This document shows, piece by piece, positions 10,382 through 22,505 of a stretch of 64,000 nt of DNA (position 1 is its first letter; each line of letters begins with the position of its first letter). A model generated the notes under the pieces. The model saw only the letters and a program-made list of their open reading frames with translations. It did not search any database and had not been told where the DNA came from. A program made the position numbers and the translations under genes. The DNA comes from Verpa conica (lineage: Eukaryota > Ascomycota > Pezizomycetes > Pezizales > Morchellaceae), in contig JAUFSD010000007.1 in the NCBI GenBank assembly GCA_033030425.1, positions 248,001 through 312,000 of the forward strand. The letters are read 5' to 3'.

Positions 10382-12961
10382 GGCATGAGGGGGAGTATCC
10401 TGTCGTGTGGGGTGGTAGTGTGCTTCAGTCGATCTTATGCCTGTGCCCGTGTGCTCTTTAGTTATTTTTTAGTCCTTTGTCTATCGGAGAGACTTTTCTG
10501 TGAATATTGTATGTTGGGTTTCGAGGGGAGAAAGGAAGGTGAGTGGCAGTCAGGGAATGGAATGAGTTGATGTCTAGAAAAGCCTCAGTCCAACTTGGGA
10601 GAAGATGACGCCCTGGAAAGATCCTTGCTGGTATCGAGCTCGGTCGTTGGTTGGTCCTGCGTTACGCTTAAGCGGCTGTGTTCCCCTTTCGACCTTCCAC
10701 CATACTCGGTCGGCTTCTCTTGGAGTGGGAGAACCAGGGTGCTTCCAAAGGGGAACCCCTGTATGTCTGTAGAATGTCGTGAGCCGAGGATTGAAGTTTA
10801 AATAGAATTGGATATCCCCTCTATGCCACTGGTTAGATGCAGATATACAGCAAATCCCAGAATGATGTTCTCACCTCTGTCTCTCAGTCATCAAGGGGGT
10901 TTGAGGCGGGGCTGGAATGGAATGGTACGTAAACCAGAGCTTACTCCCGCGCGGCCACCTGTGCGTGTGTAACCGCCACTGTGGCTGTGCTAGCCATTGA
11001 GTGATTTTTGGTGACCGCGGATGTTAGTGTTCCGATGCCGCGTTGCCGTGCCCGCCTGCCCGATGCCAAGCACAGAGTATCGGTGATGATGTCCTCGGCA
11101 GGTTTGTCAGCCGTTACTCATGGCATAACGCCGATACCGGGCCGGATTAAGTATACAAATGGGGCTACATATTGACTTGGCTTGTCCTGGCATTTGTAAG
11201 TTAGAGTCGTGGGGAATTGAGAGTGCGGCGAATTCCCCCGAGAATCAATAGAAAGCAAAAAAAATCTCCTAACCTTAGACATTAAAGTCTTATGGTAATA
11301 AAGTATAATAAGCTGAAAGATTTTTTTTATTGAAGTTTATTTTCTACTTTCTACGGAATTCGTCACCCCCAGTTTCGCCGTATCCTTAGGGATGACTCTA
11401 CTCATGTTGGCTGATCGAAGATACGTTTCCCAATAGGGAAGAATCAGTAGACATGTCACCCCTACTAGTCGGTATCCTTTTAATGCATTTTCTCCACCTT
11501 TATGGCCCTTGGGGTACTATTTGAATGAGAAATCACTATAATCTGACTTTTCCTATGTAAAAACACCTTTGTCAAGAGCTCCCCGGGACTTTCCGGCTGA
11601 GGAATCGAAATTTCCCGATTAGGCAACGAATCTTCAATCCGGTGAGACATATGGCCATAATTTAGAGATTACAATAATATAAATTCAATCACTATTAGAT
11701 AATCGGATTACATACTTAAACTAAAGTCAGATTCTACTTAACCCTAACCTATGTCGTAATAAAGTTACCTTCTCCCTTATTCTCTACTTTCCTTCCCTAC
11801 GTCTATATTTACAGGCAATAGGTTGATTAATATCATCAATTATCTCGTATATCAGATTACGAGCCCAGCTAGCGCTATTTGCCCCCCACCTTCAAGCACA
11901 CATCAATGTCTATCTACCGCTCCCAAACTTACAGGTATTACGGATTCGTTTAATACACACCACTAACTGTACTACATAGAGCCCAAAGAAGACCTGGAGT
12001 TCCTGCCCTACCAACAGCAAGCATTTTACTTGTATAATTACCCTCAATCTAAACTAAAAATTAGCTGATCCACGTCTTATGATACAAAAAAAAGCAAGCC
12101 TAGAATCAGTTGATACCCCCCTACACCACTCTTCATGAATAATCACTCGGAAAAAAAATAACATTTCTATTAATGGATGAATAAATGAATCAATCATAAG
12201 TACATGGAGCCCAAAGGCTATGGTACCCAAATTTCTATTAATATATATAACACGAAGTTTATTTTTAAAAGGAAGCTTTTTTAGAATAACTAGAATCTAG
12301 ACTATGGGCTACGGCTACTATTTCATATTCTGTTACCTGAATATCTTAACTCGAGTTACTATAATACGGGCGGCGTTTCAAGGCTACGAGGAGCCTTTAG
12401 AAGTCAGGGAGTGTCGAAAACTGAAGGTGATAGGTAACAAATGAAGAGGTATGATAGGATTTCTGGAGTGAGTAGGGAACTACATGTATATATTGTCCCT
12501 CCCATAATATTTTGCTCTAATATGGAATTATTCCATGAAGTAAATACGTTACAATAGGGTATGTTCATATTTAAAGGATATAACTCCTACAATTAGCACA
12601 ATAGATTATTTATTGACTAGGTTGTAAGTTTAAGGGACTAGCCAATTGACTACGGGCTGACAAGGCAGTAAAGCGCTAATTACTTAGATTTATGAGGGTC
12701 AGTATTGGAGCCTACAGGATCAATCGAGACTTTATCCCAACTGATCTTTACGATAAGGCGAGGCAATAACTGACAGTCGCTCTAACCACAAATACAATAG
12801 GTTACGGCAATCTGTATGAGAGATTCTTTTGCCATAGTGGGGTGTCTCAAGACCCCTGAGCAGGGCTAGGCTAATATTCTATATCCTCAAGCTAACACGG
12901 CAAAATAGCTCTGGAATTTTAGCCCCTATAAACCCCATAATCATTCTGCCAAGTACGCCCC

Positions 12962-13074
12962 AAAGCTTAAATAAATGTAGCCAAGAACCTTGGCCAGCCC
13001 CTCTCCCCACTCCTACCACCCCATTGACATTCCCGTCTTCTAAAGCTTGAAGAAATCTAGCCAAGAGCCTTGGC
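12962..13074. repeat. 33-bp imperfect direct repeat
   Basis: Copies at 12962-12994 and 13042-13074 share 29 of 33 bases; both begin AAAGCTT and end CCTTGGC, with TAGCCAAGA in the middle. Two of the differences are A/G transitions and two are transversions. The spacing is 80 bp. Probably a remnant of a duplicated or tandem element. Confidence 0.7.
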
Positions 13075-15593
13075 TGCGGGCATTTAGGAGGTCGATTATT
13101 GAATTTGACCCTATTCTACTCACTCATCAATGAAAGTAGCTAGAAAGAAACCACGCCCCCATACATGAAGATCTCCGTTATACCAGTAAGCGGCCTTCCG
13201 AATAATGGTTTAGATTGGCCTGGACGCAATCACTACGGTTATGAAAATTGGTACGGGAAAGAAATACACCGGCCTCGGAAACACAAGTAGATCCCTCCCC
13301 TCCTTTTCGGAAAAGATAATAACTCCGACGCATATCCGCCCTTGTATGTTTTTGCCAAACGAGTTAGTCTATATTATACAAGTATCCCTTCTACGGCGAC
13401 ACAGTAATCAATACGCTATTACATGCAATCTTTTTTTCCCTGCCATTGACCCTGTATTCTTCGGGTTACGTACGTACTACGGCAATTATTTGCTGGACTA
13501 GGTGGGAATATCGGCCTCGGTGATACTAAGAGAGTGGGTTTCGGTCGCCATGTGCTTTGAGCTTTTATCGGCAAAAATCGCACATTTTCAAAACTAGGGA
13601 GGTTCGTGTAGTAAGCTACGCTACTATTTGGTTTCATTCCGCGGTCTGGATAGTCCTCTTGGTTGTCATTATTATGAGTGGAGATTGTAGGTTTGTTGGA
13701 TAGTAACCAAAACTATAGTTTTTTCCCCCTGGGTTATATTGGAAGTTTTATCGATCATAGGTTCTTTGATAATCTTCTGGGCTATCTTCGAGTTTTGCGT
13801 TCTATCCTACTAAATAAGTTGAGCTCAAAAAACGCCAAGGTGGATCATCCGCTCACCCCAAGACTTGGGGGTAGACTGGGCAATCGTGAACCTTGGTTCA
13901 AGCTTTTATTCCAACATAAGGAGATTTTGTGTCATAGCCAAGAGATTTCGAGGTCTTGGTTTTCCGAAATATAGAAGCTGTTCATAGCACTCGTGATGGA
14001 TAATAAGAGTAAATTAGTGAGTGTCAGGTCTGGTATCTGGTGTTCCGAGGGCTGGCATAGGCAGGCCCTGCTCCAAGTCGCGAAGTTCTGAAGCAATTTT
14101 TACTTTCCGCAAAAACAGTGGGATAGCTCTGGTACCTGTAATAAAAAGAAATGTTAGTCGTATATTTGATTATATCAGGGTCTAAAGCTCTGCTACTGTA
14201 AAAATCATCAAGGCTAGAACAGCTGCGCAGTAATCCTGAATCTGAAACTAAAAGAAGGTATAAAGCCGGACTAAAAAGAAGAATAGGGTATAAAGGCTAT
14301 CTCCGAGCCACATCTCCCCTATCCAAGTACGCATGCTTTTGATCCCACATGTGATGAACCTAATTAGGCTTCGCCCTAGATCAGGCTGCAATATTGCTCT
14401 GTTCTAATTGGCTATTCAAAGGTGTACGCGTCTACAGAAAGATAAAATCTTACACATTTTTATACATAGAACTTATAAACGTGCACCTCGGTTTATTCTA
14501 GGTGTATACACCCATAGATTTACTTGTATTGTCTCTTTCGAACCATTTGCATAGCCTCGCCCTTCCATGATTATAGATAGACGAGTGATGGATTATGATA
14601 GCTCGTAGTATCTAAGTATATAAAAATATTATTACTCATAAAGGCCCACAAAGTCCCACTAGCTCAAGTAAACCATCTTAATGAAGATGAAACAACCCTG
14701 TGGGGCCGATTCCGATCTTCAATCGCCTAGAAATTGTGATGGTGAGGTTTGGTGTTGTAGTGCCACGTTCACGCACATCGCCTATCTAATAAAGCAAGGC
14801 TAGTATTCACAAGGTACTATACTTTATGCTTGAAACGCACCGTCCTGGCAGTTAAGTAATGTATACCGAGGTGGGTACCGTGGATACTGCTACCAATCCA
14901 AACTAATGCCAAGAAGGAGTCGTCGCGGCGTGCGAAGACGCGTCACTACTGCTAGCATCTTGGCAACCGTCTAGAAACCCTTGCTGCCGCACATAGCCCA
15001 TCACTCGGCCGGCTACTAGACCGTAGTTAAGCTCTACCGCCCAGTTGCCGTGTTTAGGCATTATGGAATTTCTTGCTTGTGTAGCTATAGGTTTTTTTAA
15101 GAGAAAAACGGTTTTAGAGAGTCTGGGCGAGTATTAGTGGAAACGAGGAGAGCTTTCTTGGCGGTACAGCTACAGTGTGGGCTTGCCAGAGCCTCATCAT
15201 GATCCTAGCCTCGGGAAACTCCGAATTAGTAACAAACCCCTGTGGATATACCGTTGGGTATGCATAAGAACGTGGAAGGGTGACGTTCTCGCATTAACCC
15301 TAATGTAAACCTTTGCCGAGCCATAGCCACTACCTTGAAACACCGAATACCTCAACTACGAATCAGCGGTGCACAATTAACAATATCAACTACAGGCAGT
15401 AGTACTACCTAGGGAATAGGCCGCTAATTTAGGTACTAGTTACTAACCCATGTCCCTGGTATCGGACTTTTGACATCTTCTATTGTCACTATAGACTCGT
15501 AGTCCTTGCAGAACGGCTTCACAGAACAGGAATGAAGGATGATGGCTGCGTAATGCTATGTAGAGAAGTTCTTTCTTTACGAATTCTCAAAGG

Positions 15594-15600
15594 TATAAGA
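15594..15600 (+). promoter_or_regulatory. Possible TATA box of the dioxygenase gene
   Basis: TATAAGA lies about 150 bp upstream of the ATG at 15749. The sequence between is a CA/TC-rich leader (CTCAACAGCC, CACAATATT) like a fungal 5' UTR. Position and composition fit, but no transcript evidence is available. Confidence 0.4.
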
Positions 15601-15748
15601 GACTGAGTATTGGCACTCTCAAAGGAACATCAGAACACTCAGTACCATTCGCTCAACAGCCTCACAGCATTCAAACAATCTCTCCACAATATTAATTCAC
15701 ATTCTACAACATTTTCAACATCTCAATCTTCCTTATCAAATAATCAAA

Positions 15749-16976
15749 ATGGTTCAAATCACTGCTTTGTTGGCTACTTTCACCGCCGCGGCTGGTCTCG
15801 TCGGCTCCGCAGTCGCTCACCCTGGTGGTCATGAGGCCGAGAACCTTAGCAAACGTGACAACATGTGGAATGCTTCCAAACGTTCTCTCGCCGCCTGTGC
15901 AGAGACTCTTAAGGGACGTGCCTTGATGGAGCGCGCTGTTGCTCGTCGTTCTCAACTTGCTCAGAAGGTCCGCAAGGAGCGTGGCATTGAGTCTAGTAAG
16001 TTAATAATCCATTATTTATAATACCATGAAAAAAAAGCATAACTAACATAAAATAATTTCAGCCAACCACTATAAGGCACGTGATTTGGCTTCTGCAATG
16101 GCTGTTGATCATCACTCAAACTTGACCGGTATCACCGAAAATACCCCTTCTAGCTCCCTCTTCGGCAGCAATTTCGCTTGCCTCCTTACCCCCGAGGTCA
16201 CAGAGGGACCCTACTACGTCACTGGCGAACATGTCCGTCAGGATGTCCGCGAAGACCAGGAGGGTGTCGAAGTTTACCTTGACCTCCAGTTCATCGATAT
16301 CAATACCTGTGAGCCTGTCCCAGGCATCTACGTGGATATCTGGAACGCAAACTCTACCGGTACCTACTCCGGTATCGTTGCCAGTGGTAACGGTGACTCC
16401 AGTGACTTGAGCAACATCAACAGTACATTCCTTCGCGGTCTCTGGAACACCGACGATGAGGGTGTTACCCAGTTCACCACTCTCTTCCCGGGACATTACG
16501 AGGGTCGTGCCACACACACTCACATCGTTGCCCATGAGGGCGGTGTTGTTCAGACCAACGGTACTTTCTCTGGAGGAAATGTCACCCACATCGGTCAGCT
16601 CTTCTGGGATGAGACCCTCCGTGCTGCTGTTGAGGAGGTCTATCCATACTCCACAAACACTCAGGCCGTCACTAGCAATGCGGACGATATGTGGGCACCA
16701 AGTCAGGCCGATAACGAGTACGACCCCTTTCCAGAGTACGTCTACCTTGGTGACTCCGTCTCCGACGGTATTGTCGCCTGGATCTCTATCGGTATTGATA
16801 CCACTGTTGCTTATGACATCTCTGTTGCTGCTACCCTGACCGAGGATGGCGGTGTTGCCTCTGACACCCAGTTTGGCGGTGATGCTGGTGCGGGTGGCGA
16901 CATGAACGGAACCATGCCCTCTGGTGGTATCCCATCTGGAGGTATTCCTTCCGGGACTGCCGCTCCTATGGCTTAA
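15749..16976 (+). CDS. Secreted intradiol-type dioxygenase-like protein
   Basis: Extracellular member of the intradiol ring-cleavage dioxygenase fold (protocatechuate 3,4-dioxygenase beta-like); such secreted fungal forms are thought to attack catechols from lignin or host phenolics. Exons 15749-15995 and 16063-16976 (67-nt intron, GTAAGT...TTCAG), 386 aa. The signal peptide is residues 1-23 (cleavage after AVA), followed by a likely Kex2 site LSKR at about 33-36. Core motifs are TPEVTEGPYYV, then GIYVDIWNANSTGTYSG, then FPGHYEGRATHTHI, where the Tyr and two His match the iron-ligand region. Several N-glycosylation sequons (NST, NGT, NVT) fit secretion. The C-terminus is Gly/Ser-rich with repeated GGIPS. 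No catechol-pathway genes lie nearby. Confidence 0.9.
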
Positions 16977-18819
16977 ACAGACAATGGAGTATTTAATGGA
17001 TCACAAGGGATTAAACTGGTGGTACACCTGTATTATATAGTTGATAGATTTTTCTTTATTTTTTTCTTTTATTTTATTTTATATACACTTGAGATACATT
17101 TCTGTTTATTTCTAGGTTAAAAAATGTGCGAGGGAAATATGGTCTTTTGGCGCTGGGGTAGATATAATTTTTCCAATTTTAGGTTTTTTGGGACAAACTG
17201 TATCTTAAAAAAATATATATATGTTTCATTGTAGCGTTGATGAAATTTGGTTTTTGATTATTTTACTTACAGTCACAATCAATGCCGTTCGTAATTTTCG
17301 TCACCGATTATCACTCGTTAGGAATCTATGACCTGTAGTTCAAGGTTTTTATACTGATTTTACTATTGTCGGCTTGGGTTGGTTTAGGGTGAAAGGTCTA
17401 TATGATCTGTTGTGTATGTAATAATAAAACCATATGTATGTATCTACATATAATAAATATAAATAAACCAGATAAAAATAATATCAAACTATTGCCGGGG
17501 CTATACCTGGTCCTATACGTATATATACACAAAAATAGATGAGATATATCATATTAGAGAAAGAAGAGACCCTCACACCAAAGAAGGACTCCTAGTTTAC
17601 ATGTCATCACTTATGAAGAGAGGGGCTTGGGATTGAGTAATTCAAAGACCCCCCCCTACTAGACGGGTGATATAAGGCTTTTGTTGTTCTAATCACACAG
17701 ATTCTTTCTTTCTTTTCTTACGGAGCCTAAATAATCAATTTTTTTCTAATCATAGAAATTAAGGGAATTTTTTTTAGTGTGATATAGATGTAGTGCACAC
17801 TTTCTCTGGTTTGATTATCCTGTCGTCGTCTATTGCTGTGTGTATATTTGTACTGTGTCTATGTGTATTTATGATTGAGCACCAGTTTTCCGGTGACTAA
17901 TTCATAGTTTAGTGATAACAAACGGTTCACAGGTCGCCTTTAGCCAGCTTGTAGAAGGCCTTTTATAATACTAAGTATAAATTGTTGAATTTTTGGAGAG
18001 TTTCAGAGTTTGTTACTCTGGTACTGCCATAAGAGAGATACCCAACCGAGGGGGAAGACACAATAAATAGTACTTGAGTAATACTATCAGCACTTTATGG
18101 CCTAGAGTATGGCGAGTGAGAACGTATGATTGGGTTTTGTAAGGAGGTTGCAGGTGTATAAGAAGGAATTTAAGACGGGACTATATAACTCCTTCGCTAA
18201 TTATAAGCCTACTCTTATTCATAAAGGACTAAGCTCTATATACGGCTCAGATGCTTAACTGACCAGAATTCTGATGAGATTGTCAATTTAGGAATAATCC
18301 CAAGTTGCTAATAATAATTTTCTTTCGGTAGAATTCGTCATAGAAAGTCACTCGAGAAATATTAGCGTGTGAGATACTTAAATTCCTAAGACTTAAATAC
18401 CCAATTTAAACACCACAAGTCTTTTTTTTTACTATCCATGACTCCATAGAAACAGTTGACACCATCTAGAGAAATGCACATTTTCTGATCTCATAGATCC
18501 TACACCTCCCCACCAATCACCACATAGATTATATTAGTGGTAGGCTGATGATTCTGTTTCCCATTTTTCCCTTTATACAATGGCTGGCAGGTGGTAGATA
18601 TATAGGCTTCTTGTTACCCATCCTCCCCCCCTCTTCCCGGATCACTAGAAATATACCGCCGTCGTCTCTATATTTGCCAACCCCTTCAAATTTTGCAGTA
18701 TGATAACACTACTTTTTGTAATCCGAAGTTGCCAAACCCCCCAATACCAACCAAGAAAGAAAGAAATGTAAAAAAAAAAACAAGAAATGAAACACCGAGT
18801 TTTTTTTCTTTTTTTGCGT
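16977..18819. other. Intergenic, convergent, AT-rich
   Basis: 1.8 kb between the dioxygenase and RPL44 3' ends. It has T-rich tracts right after the dioxygenase stop (about 17045-17085), TA-rich stretches (17205-17225, 17430-17480, 17515-17530), and a CT/A-rich end before RPL44. No ORF worth calling; the small frames at 18645-18899 overlap the RPL44 3' UTR and last intron. Confidence 0.55.
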
Positions 18820-19722
18820 TTAGAAAACAAGAGCGGCACCCTTGGTCTTCTTGTCACCACTATAGAGAAGAAAAGCGTCAATATCAGTATTATTCATGAT
18901 ATGGTGGGGGGATATTATAGCGTACCCCAACTCAAAGTGCTTGCATCGTTTCAGGGCAAGCTGGGCCTTGGTCTTGCAGACAGTGCACTCCAACCTCAAC
19001 ACGACCTTCTTTGTAGTCTTCGCCTTCTTGTGGAAGACGGGCTTGGTCTGACCTCCGTAACCGGACTGCTTACGGTCATAACGACGCTTTCCCTGGGCGA
19101 ACAAGGAAGCCTATGAAGAAGAAAAAAAGTGATTTTGTTAGCTGGGTTTTAGAGGTGTTGATAGGTGGGGACGGACGGACCTTTCCGGCTTTGTACTGGG
19201 TCACCTTGTGCTGGGTGTGCTTCTTGCAGGACTTGCCCTTGCAATAGGTCTTACGGGTCTTGGGGACGTTGACCTAGAGAAGACGGAGGTGTTAGCAAGC
19301 GCTCTGAGCCATGTCTTGCTTCTACCAAATATGTCCGGTGGTGGTGGTGAGCTCGTATTCGGGATATATATAGCTCCGCCTCTAGCTCTTTTAAATCCCC
19401 CCTAAATTTCCAGTTGAGAGATAATTGATATCGGGGTATATCTAGCAGGAGCGGAGCGGATATGTTTGATTCTAACGCCGTTGGCTGGACTAAAACCGAA
19501 GTATCCATTCAAATCCATTTCCTCCAGCTCCCCTCCTCAACCCTCCCCCACAAAAAAAAACCCAGTCCCTGAAGATCCAATACTCCCGAAATATCTCCCC
19601 AAAATTTCCCTCAAAAAGCTCAAACCTCCCCTCCACCTCGGTCCGTTTCGCGAAATGAATCCCGGTCACTAGCACCACCAGACAAAGAGGGGGGGGGAAT
19701 TGAGATAGGGACCCCTTACCAT
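18820..19722 (-). CDS. RPL44: 60S ribosomal protein eL42 (L44/L42)
   Basis: Component of the large ribosomal subunit near the E site. Exons 19722-19720 (the ATG codon alone), 19273-19181, 19110-18926 and 18859-18820, giving 106 aa, the family's exact length. Starts [19 protein letters not shown]; zinc-binding Cys are in TYCKGKSC and LECTVCKTK; ends [13 protein letters not shown]. Residue 56 is Pro ([10 protein letters not shown]), the form associated with cycloheximide sensitivity; Gln there gives resistance in other yeasts. The first intron is long (446 nt), common in ribosomal protein genes. The last intron is 66 nt, stop-free and in frame, so a plain ORF call reads through it and adds 22 wrong residues. 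Confidence 0.96.
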
Positions 19723-20407
19723 TTTGAATCAGTTAGAGGTGAATTCGAGGGTCGTGAGGGGTCGTTTGGTAGTCGGTGTTGTCGTAATCGGTTGTCCAGG
19801 CGAAGAAACGACTTTGGCGCGTTGGTGGTTGCTACCGCCATCGTGATCGTGGGGCGGGCTGGTGATGTGTGTGGGTTGTTTAGGGTTGGTGGGACTGCTT
19901 ATAACGGCTTGTACCCTAATCCATGGATGTTGCGGTTTGAGAGATACGCTAGCAGTCAGCAAAATACTCTATGGCCGCCCCCCAACATGATGATATTATC
20001 TTAGGTGGGTATTAGAAAAGAGTTACGGGTTCTCGGATAGAAATCTCCTATATTTTATAATAACTTAGCTAAATTTCTCTTGGGAAGTTCGCTAGCGGGA
20101 GGTTATTACCTTTGATACACTTAGTAGCCAGTACATCTAACTTCTATTCCTAAGATCTCAGTAGCTATAAAAACGCCTAGCGGCTTAAACGCCCCTATTA
20201 ATAAGAAGTTTTACTCTAGGGCTATTTCTTGTAAAAGTTTCATATAGTAGAATTACCTTGGGTAGTGTAGCTTTATGTAGTTGGTTTTCCATTTAGCAAA
20301 GCCAGGATCTGATAAGATGGACCAATTGATAAGAGCCTCCAACGTCACAGCTCCGCGATATGTAGCCCTGACCAACGCCAGAGACCACAGCTCCCAAACC
20401 CCGAACT
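19723..20407. promoter_or_regulatory. RPL44-APS3 divergent promoter region
   Basis: 685 bp between divergent starts. The RPL44 side is GC-rich with GGTCGT, GGTGG and TACCGCC strings (about 19740-19860), plausible ribosomal-protein promoter sequence. The middle (20000-20280) is AT-rich. The APS3 side is an ordinary leader. No gene seen; the 20281-20514 frame covers APS3 exon 1 in a different phase. Confidence 0.45.
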
Positions 20408-21109
20408 ATGATCAACGCCGTACTGGTTTTCAACAACAACGGCCAGCCACGGCTGACCAAGTTTTACTCCCAGATCGTTCGTCTCCCTTCACCATTACCA
20501 TAGAGTACCACTAACCTCCAATACCACCAGGACGTCTCTCTCCAACAAAAACTCCTTACTCAAATCTTCTCCCTTGTCTCAAACCGCCCTGCATCTGCTT
20601 GCAACTTTCTCCCGTAATACAAACTTTCGCTTCAACCTATCTTTAGCCTCTCCTCCCTTTCTCTGCATGCATACTAACACATGACTAGCCTCCCTCCACT
20701 CCTCGCGGGATCCTCCTCGTCTACATCTTGGAACACCTCTGAGGGTGACGAACCAACTACGCTTCTTTACCGCCACTATGCAACACTTTACTTCATAGTA
20801 ATCAGCGACTCCCTCGAATCACCACTGGGTCTCCTGGACTTGATACAGGTTTTTGTACAAGCTCTCGACGCACTATTCGAGAACGTATGCGAGCTGGATC
20901 TAATATTTAATTTTGAGACGCTGCATGCGACGCTCGAGGAGATGATTATTGGGGGATGTGTAGTGGAGACGGATCTGTCAAAGATAGTGAAAGCAGTGAG
21001 AGATGCGGGAAAAGTTGCGAAGCGGCCCAAGGCTGGTAGTGGCGGGAGTGGGAGTGGGATGGGGAGAGGGGGGTTTATGGGTGGGGATTTGGTATGGACT
21101 GGGAGATGA
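20408..21109 (+). CDS. APS3: AP-3 adaptor complex sigma (small) subunit
   Basis: Small subunit of the AP-3 coat that carries cargo from the Golgi to the vacuole. Exons 20408-20476, 20531-20613 and 20689-21109 (introns 54 and 75 nt; the second has a perfect TACTAAC branch site), 190 aa. Exon 1 gives the longin-type start MINAVLVFNNNGQPRLTKFY; exon 2 QIFSLVSNRPASACNFLP; exon 3 YRHYATLYFIVISDSLESPL and FENVCELDLIFNFETLHATL. MIIGGCVVETDLSKIVKAV closes the fold. The C-terminus (about 155-190) is a Gly-rich low-complexity tail. The ATG at 20681 lies inside intron 2 and is not the start. Confidence 0.93.
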
Positions 21110-22505
21110 GGGCAGTTAGGTAATTGTGGATAGAATAGGTTTATGGCGTTTGGAAAGAGTGGTTTGATACATATGGAGATGGCTGGAAGATATCACGATA
21201 TATCATAGAGCGGTGCTTTGGTTTCTTTTTCACGTTTTAAGGCGGGGAATCTAATTGACTATGGACAAGCAATGTCTATGGAGGCTTCGGAAGGTCTAAT
21301 TATGTGTACCTTGTGAAGGGTTCGGCTGCTATTTCCAGAGTGGTACATCCACACAGCATGAAGACTTGGATAATATTGAAGCCTAGAGGGGATCAAACAT
21401 AAATGCTATAGCAACTCAAAAAATTGGGCTATGACCGGAACCTACGACCACGGACTACGGCGCAAGCCATCTGTTCAGCTATGCAAAGTCAAGATATGAC
21501 TCATAGCTCACGTTGCAGTTGGGTATTACGGGGATAGCCAATTATTAAGCTCCTGCGGTATATCGTCTAGGGACCACTCGCACTAGCGCCTAAAGGTAAT
21601 CAGGGCGAGCTCGAGTGAGCAACTGTGACCCCCAGGAAGAAAAAACGACCCATGATTATTATTTAGGAAGTCCAACAAATCCTGCATAAACCGGGCCTGA
21701 ATTCAGACACGGCACAATTGTGAAACATAAAGACTAGCACCCGACATCAGAAGACTTAGATCATCGCAATAATCCGTGAAGGCTCCTTGAGGATCGATGC
21801 TGTGCAGAATTAATCAGGAATAGTAGCATGAAGTAAGTATCCGAAGGTGAAAAAAGAGAATGCTCTCATTGTAACATAAACCTCCGGAATAACCATCATG
21901 AGAACCTTTCTGTGTACCCGCTACACAAGGCACGCCCCGGCATAACTCCCAGTCCCGCTATTCGAGAACAAAAACTATAAGTATATCGAATCGCTCGTAC
22001 AACAGTTTTACCAATATTTGATTCCCTTTCACAATTTGTTCGATTCTAAGAAAGCTGTTATGGTCTCTGGTTCTGAGTCAGATCTCGTCGGTGACATCCG
22101 CCAGCTAACCGTATGACGAAATGCGGCTCTTTTCTAATCCCCCGATTGAGCTAGCGACTCTCTCTCTCACGCGTATGACTGATTCCCTTTGAAGCTCAAA
22201 CAACGCCCAGCCCCACCAACCACGGCCCCTCAATTCATACTTATCTTTCCAGGGCAATTGAGATCATGTGGAAGGATACCACAATATGATATCACCAAGA
22301 CCCTGAGCATTGCCTCAAGAAATTGTATAAATTGAAGTACACCTGCTCCTCTACTCATAGCTCCCTCAGAACACTTGAGAAGCTCAGGAACGTATACAGT
22401 ACGGACCCCATCAAAGAGATTCAACCCACTCTTTCAAGAACCTAAATATCTTCAAAGAGATTCAACCCACTTTTCAAGAACCTAAATATCTTCAAAGAAC
22501 CAACC
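21110..22505. other. Intergenic between APS3 and LOG-type gene
   Basis: 1.4 kb. No recognisable gene. Mixed composition, moderately AT-rich, with CT-rich stretches at about 22150-22200. The last 95 bp hold a tandem repeat (separate entry) directly before the LOG-type ATG. Confidence 0.5.
22411..22500 (+). repeat. Tandem duplication in the LOG-gene leader
   Basis: Two almost identical units, 22411-22451 (41 bp) and 22452-22491 (40 bp, lacking one base), plus the first bases of a third copy (TCAAAGAA, 22492-22499). Each unit starts TCAAAGAGATTCAACCCACT and ends CCTAAATATCT. The array stops a few bases before the ATG at 22506, so it probably lies in the 5' UTR. Confidence 0.9.

Larger units (their letters stand above)
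10382..15748. other. Gene-free AT-rich block
   Basis: 5.4 kb with no ORF above 100 codons and no protein family I recognise on either strand. The first roughly 400 bp probably hold the LAS17 promoter and 5' UTR. From about 11.2 kb on, the sequence is strongly AT-rich with many TA dinucleotides and scattered stops in all frames, as expected of old repeats degraded by C-to-T mutation (inference; a RIP index would test it). Short GC-richer islands (about 10.93-11.16 and 14.88-15.06 kb) interrupt it. A 33-bp imperfect direct repeat is listed separately. Confidence 0.6.
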
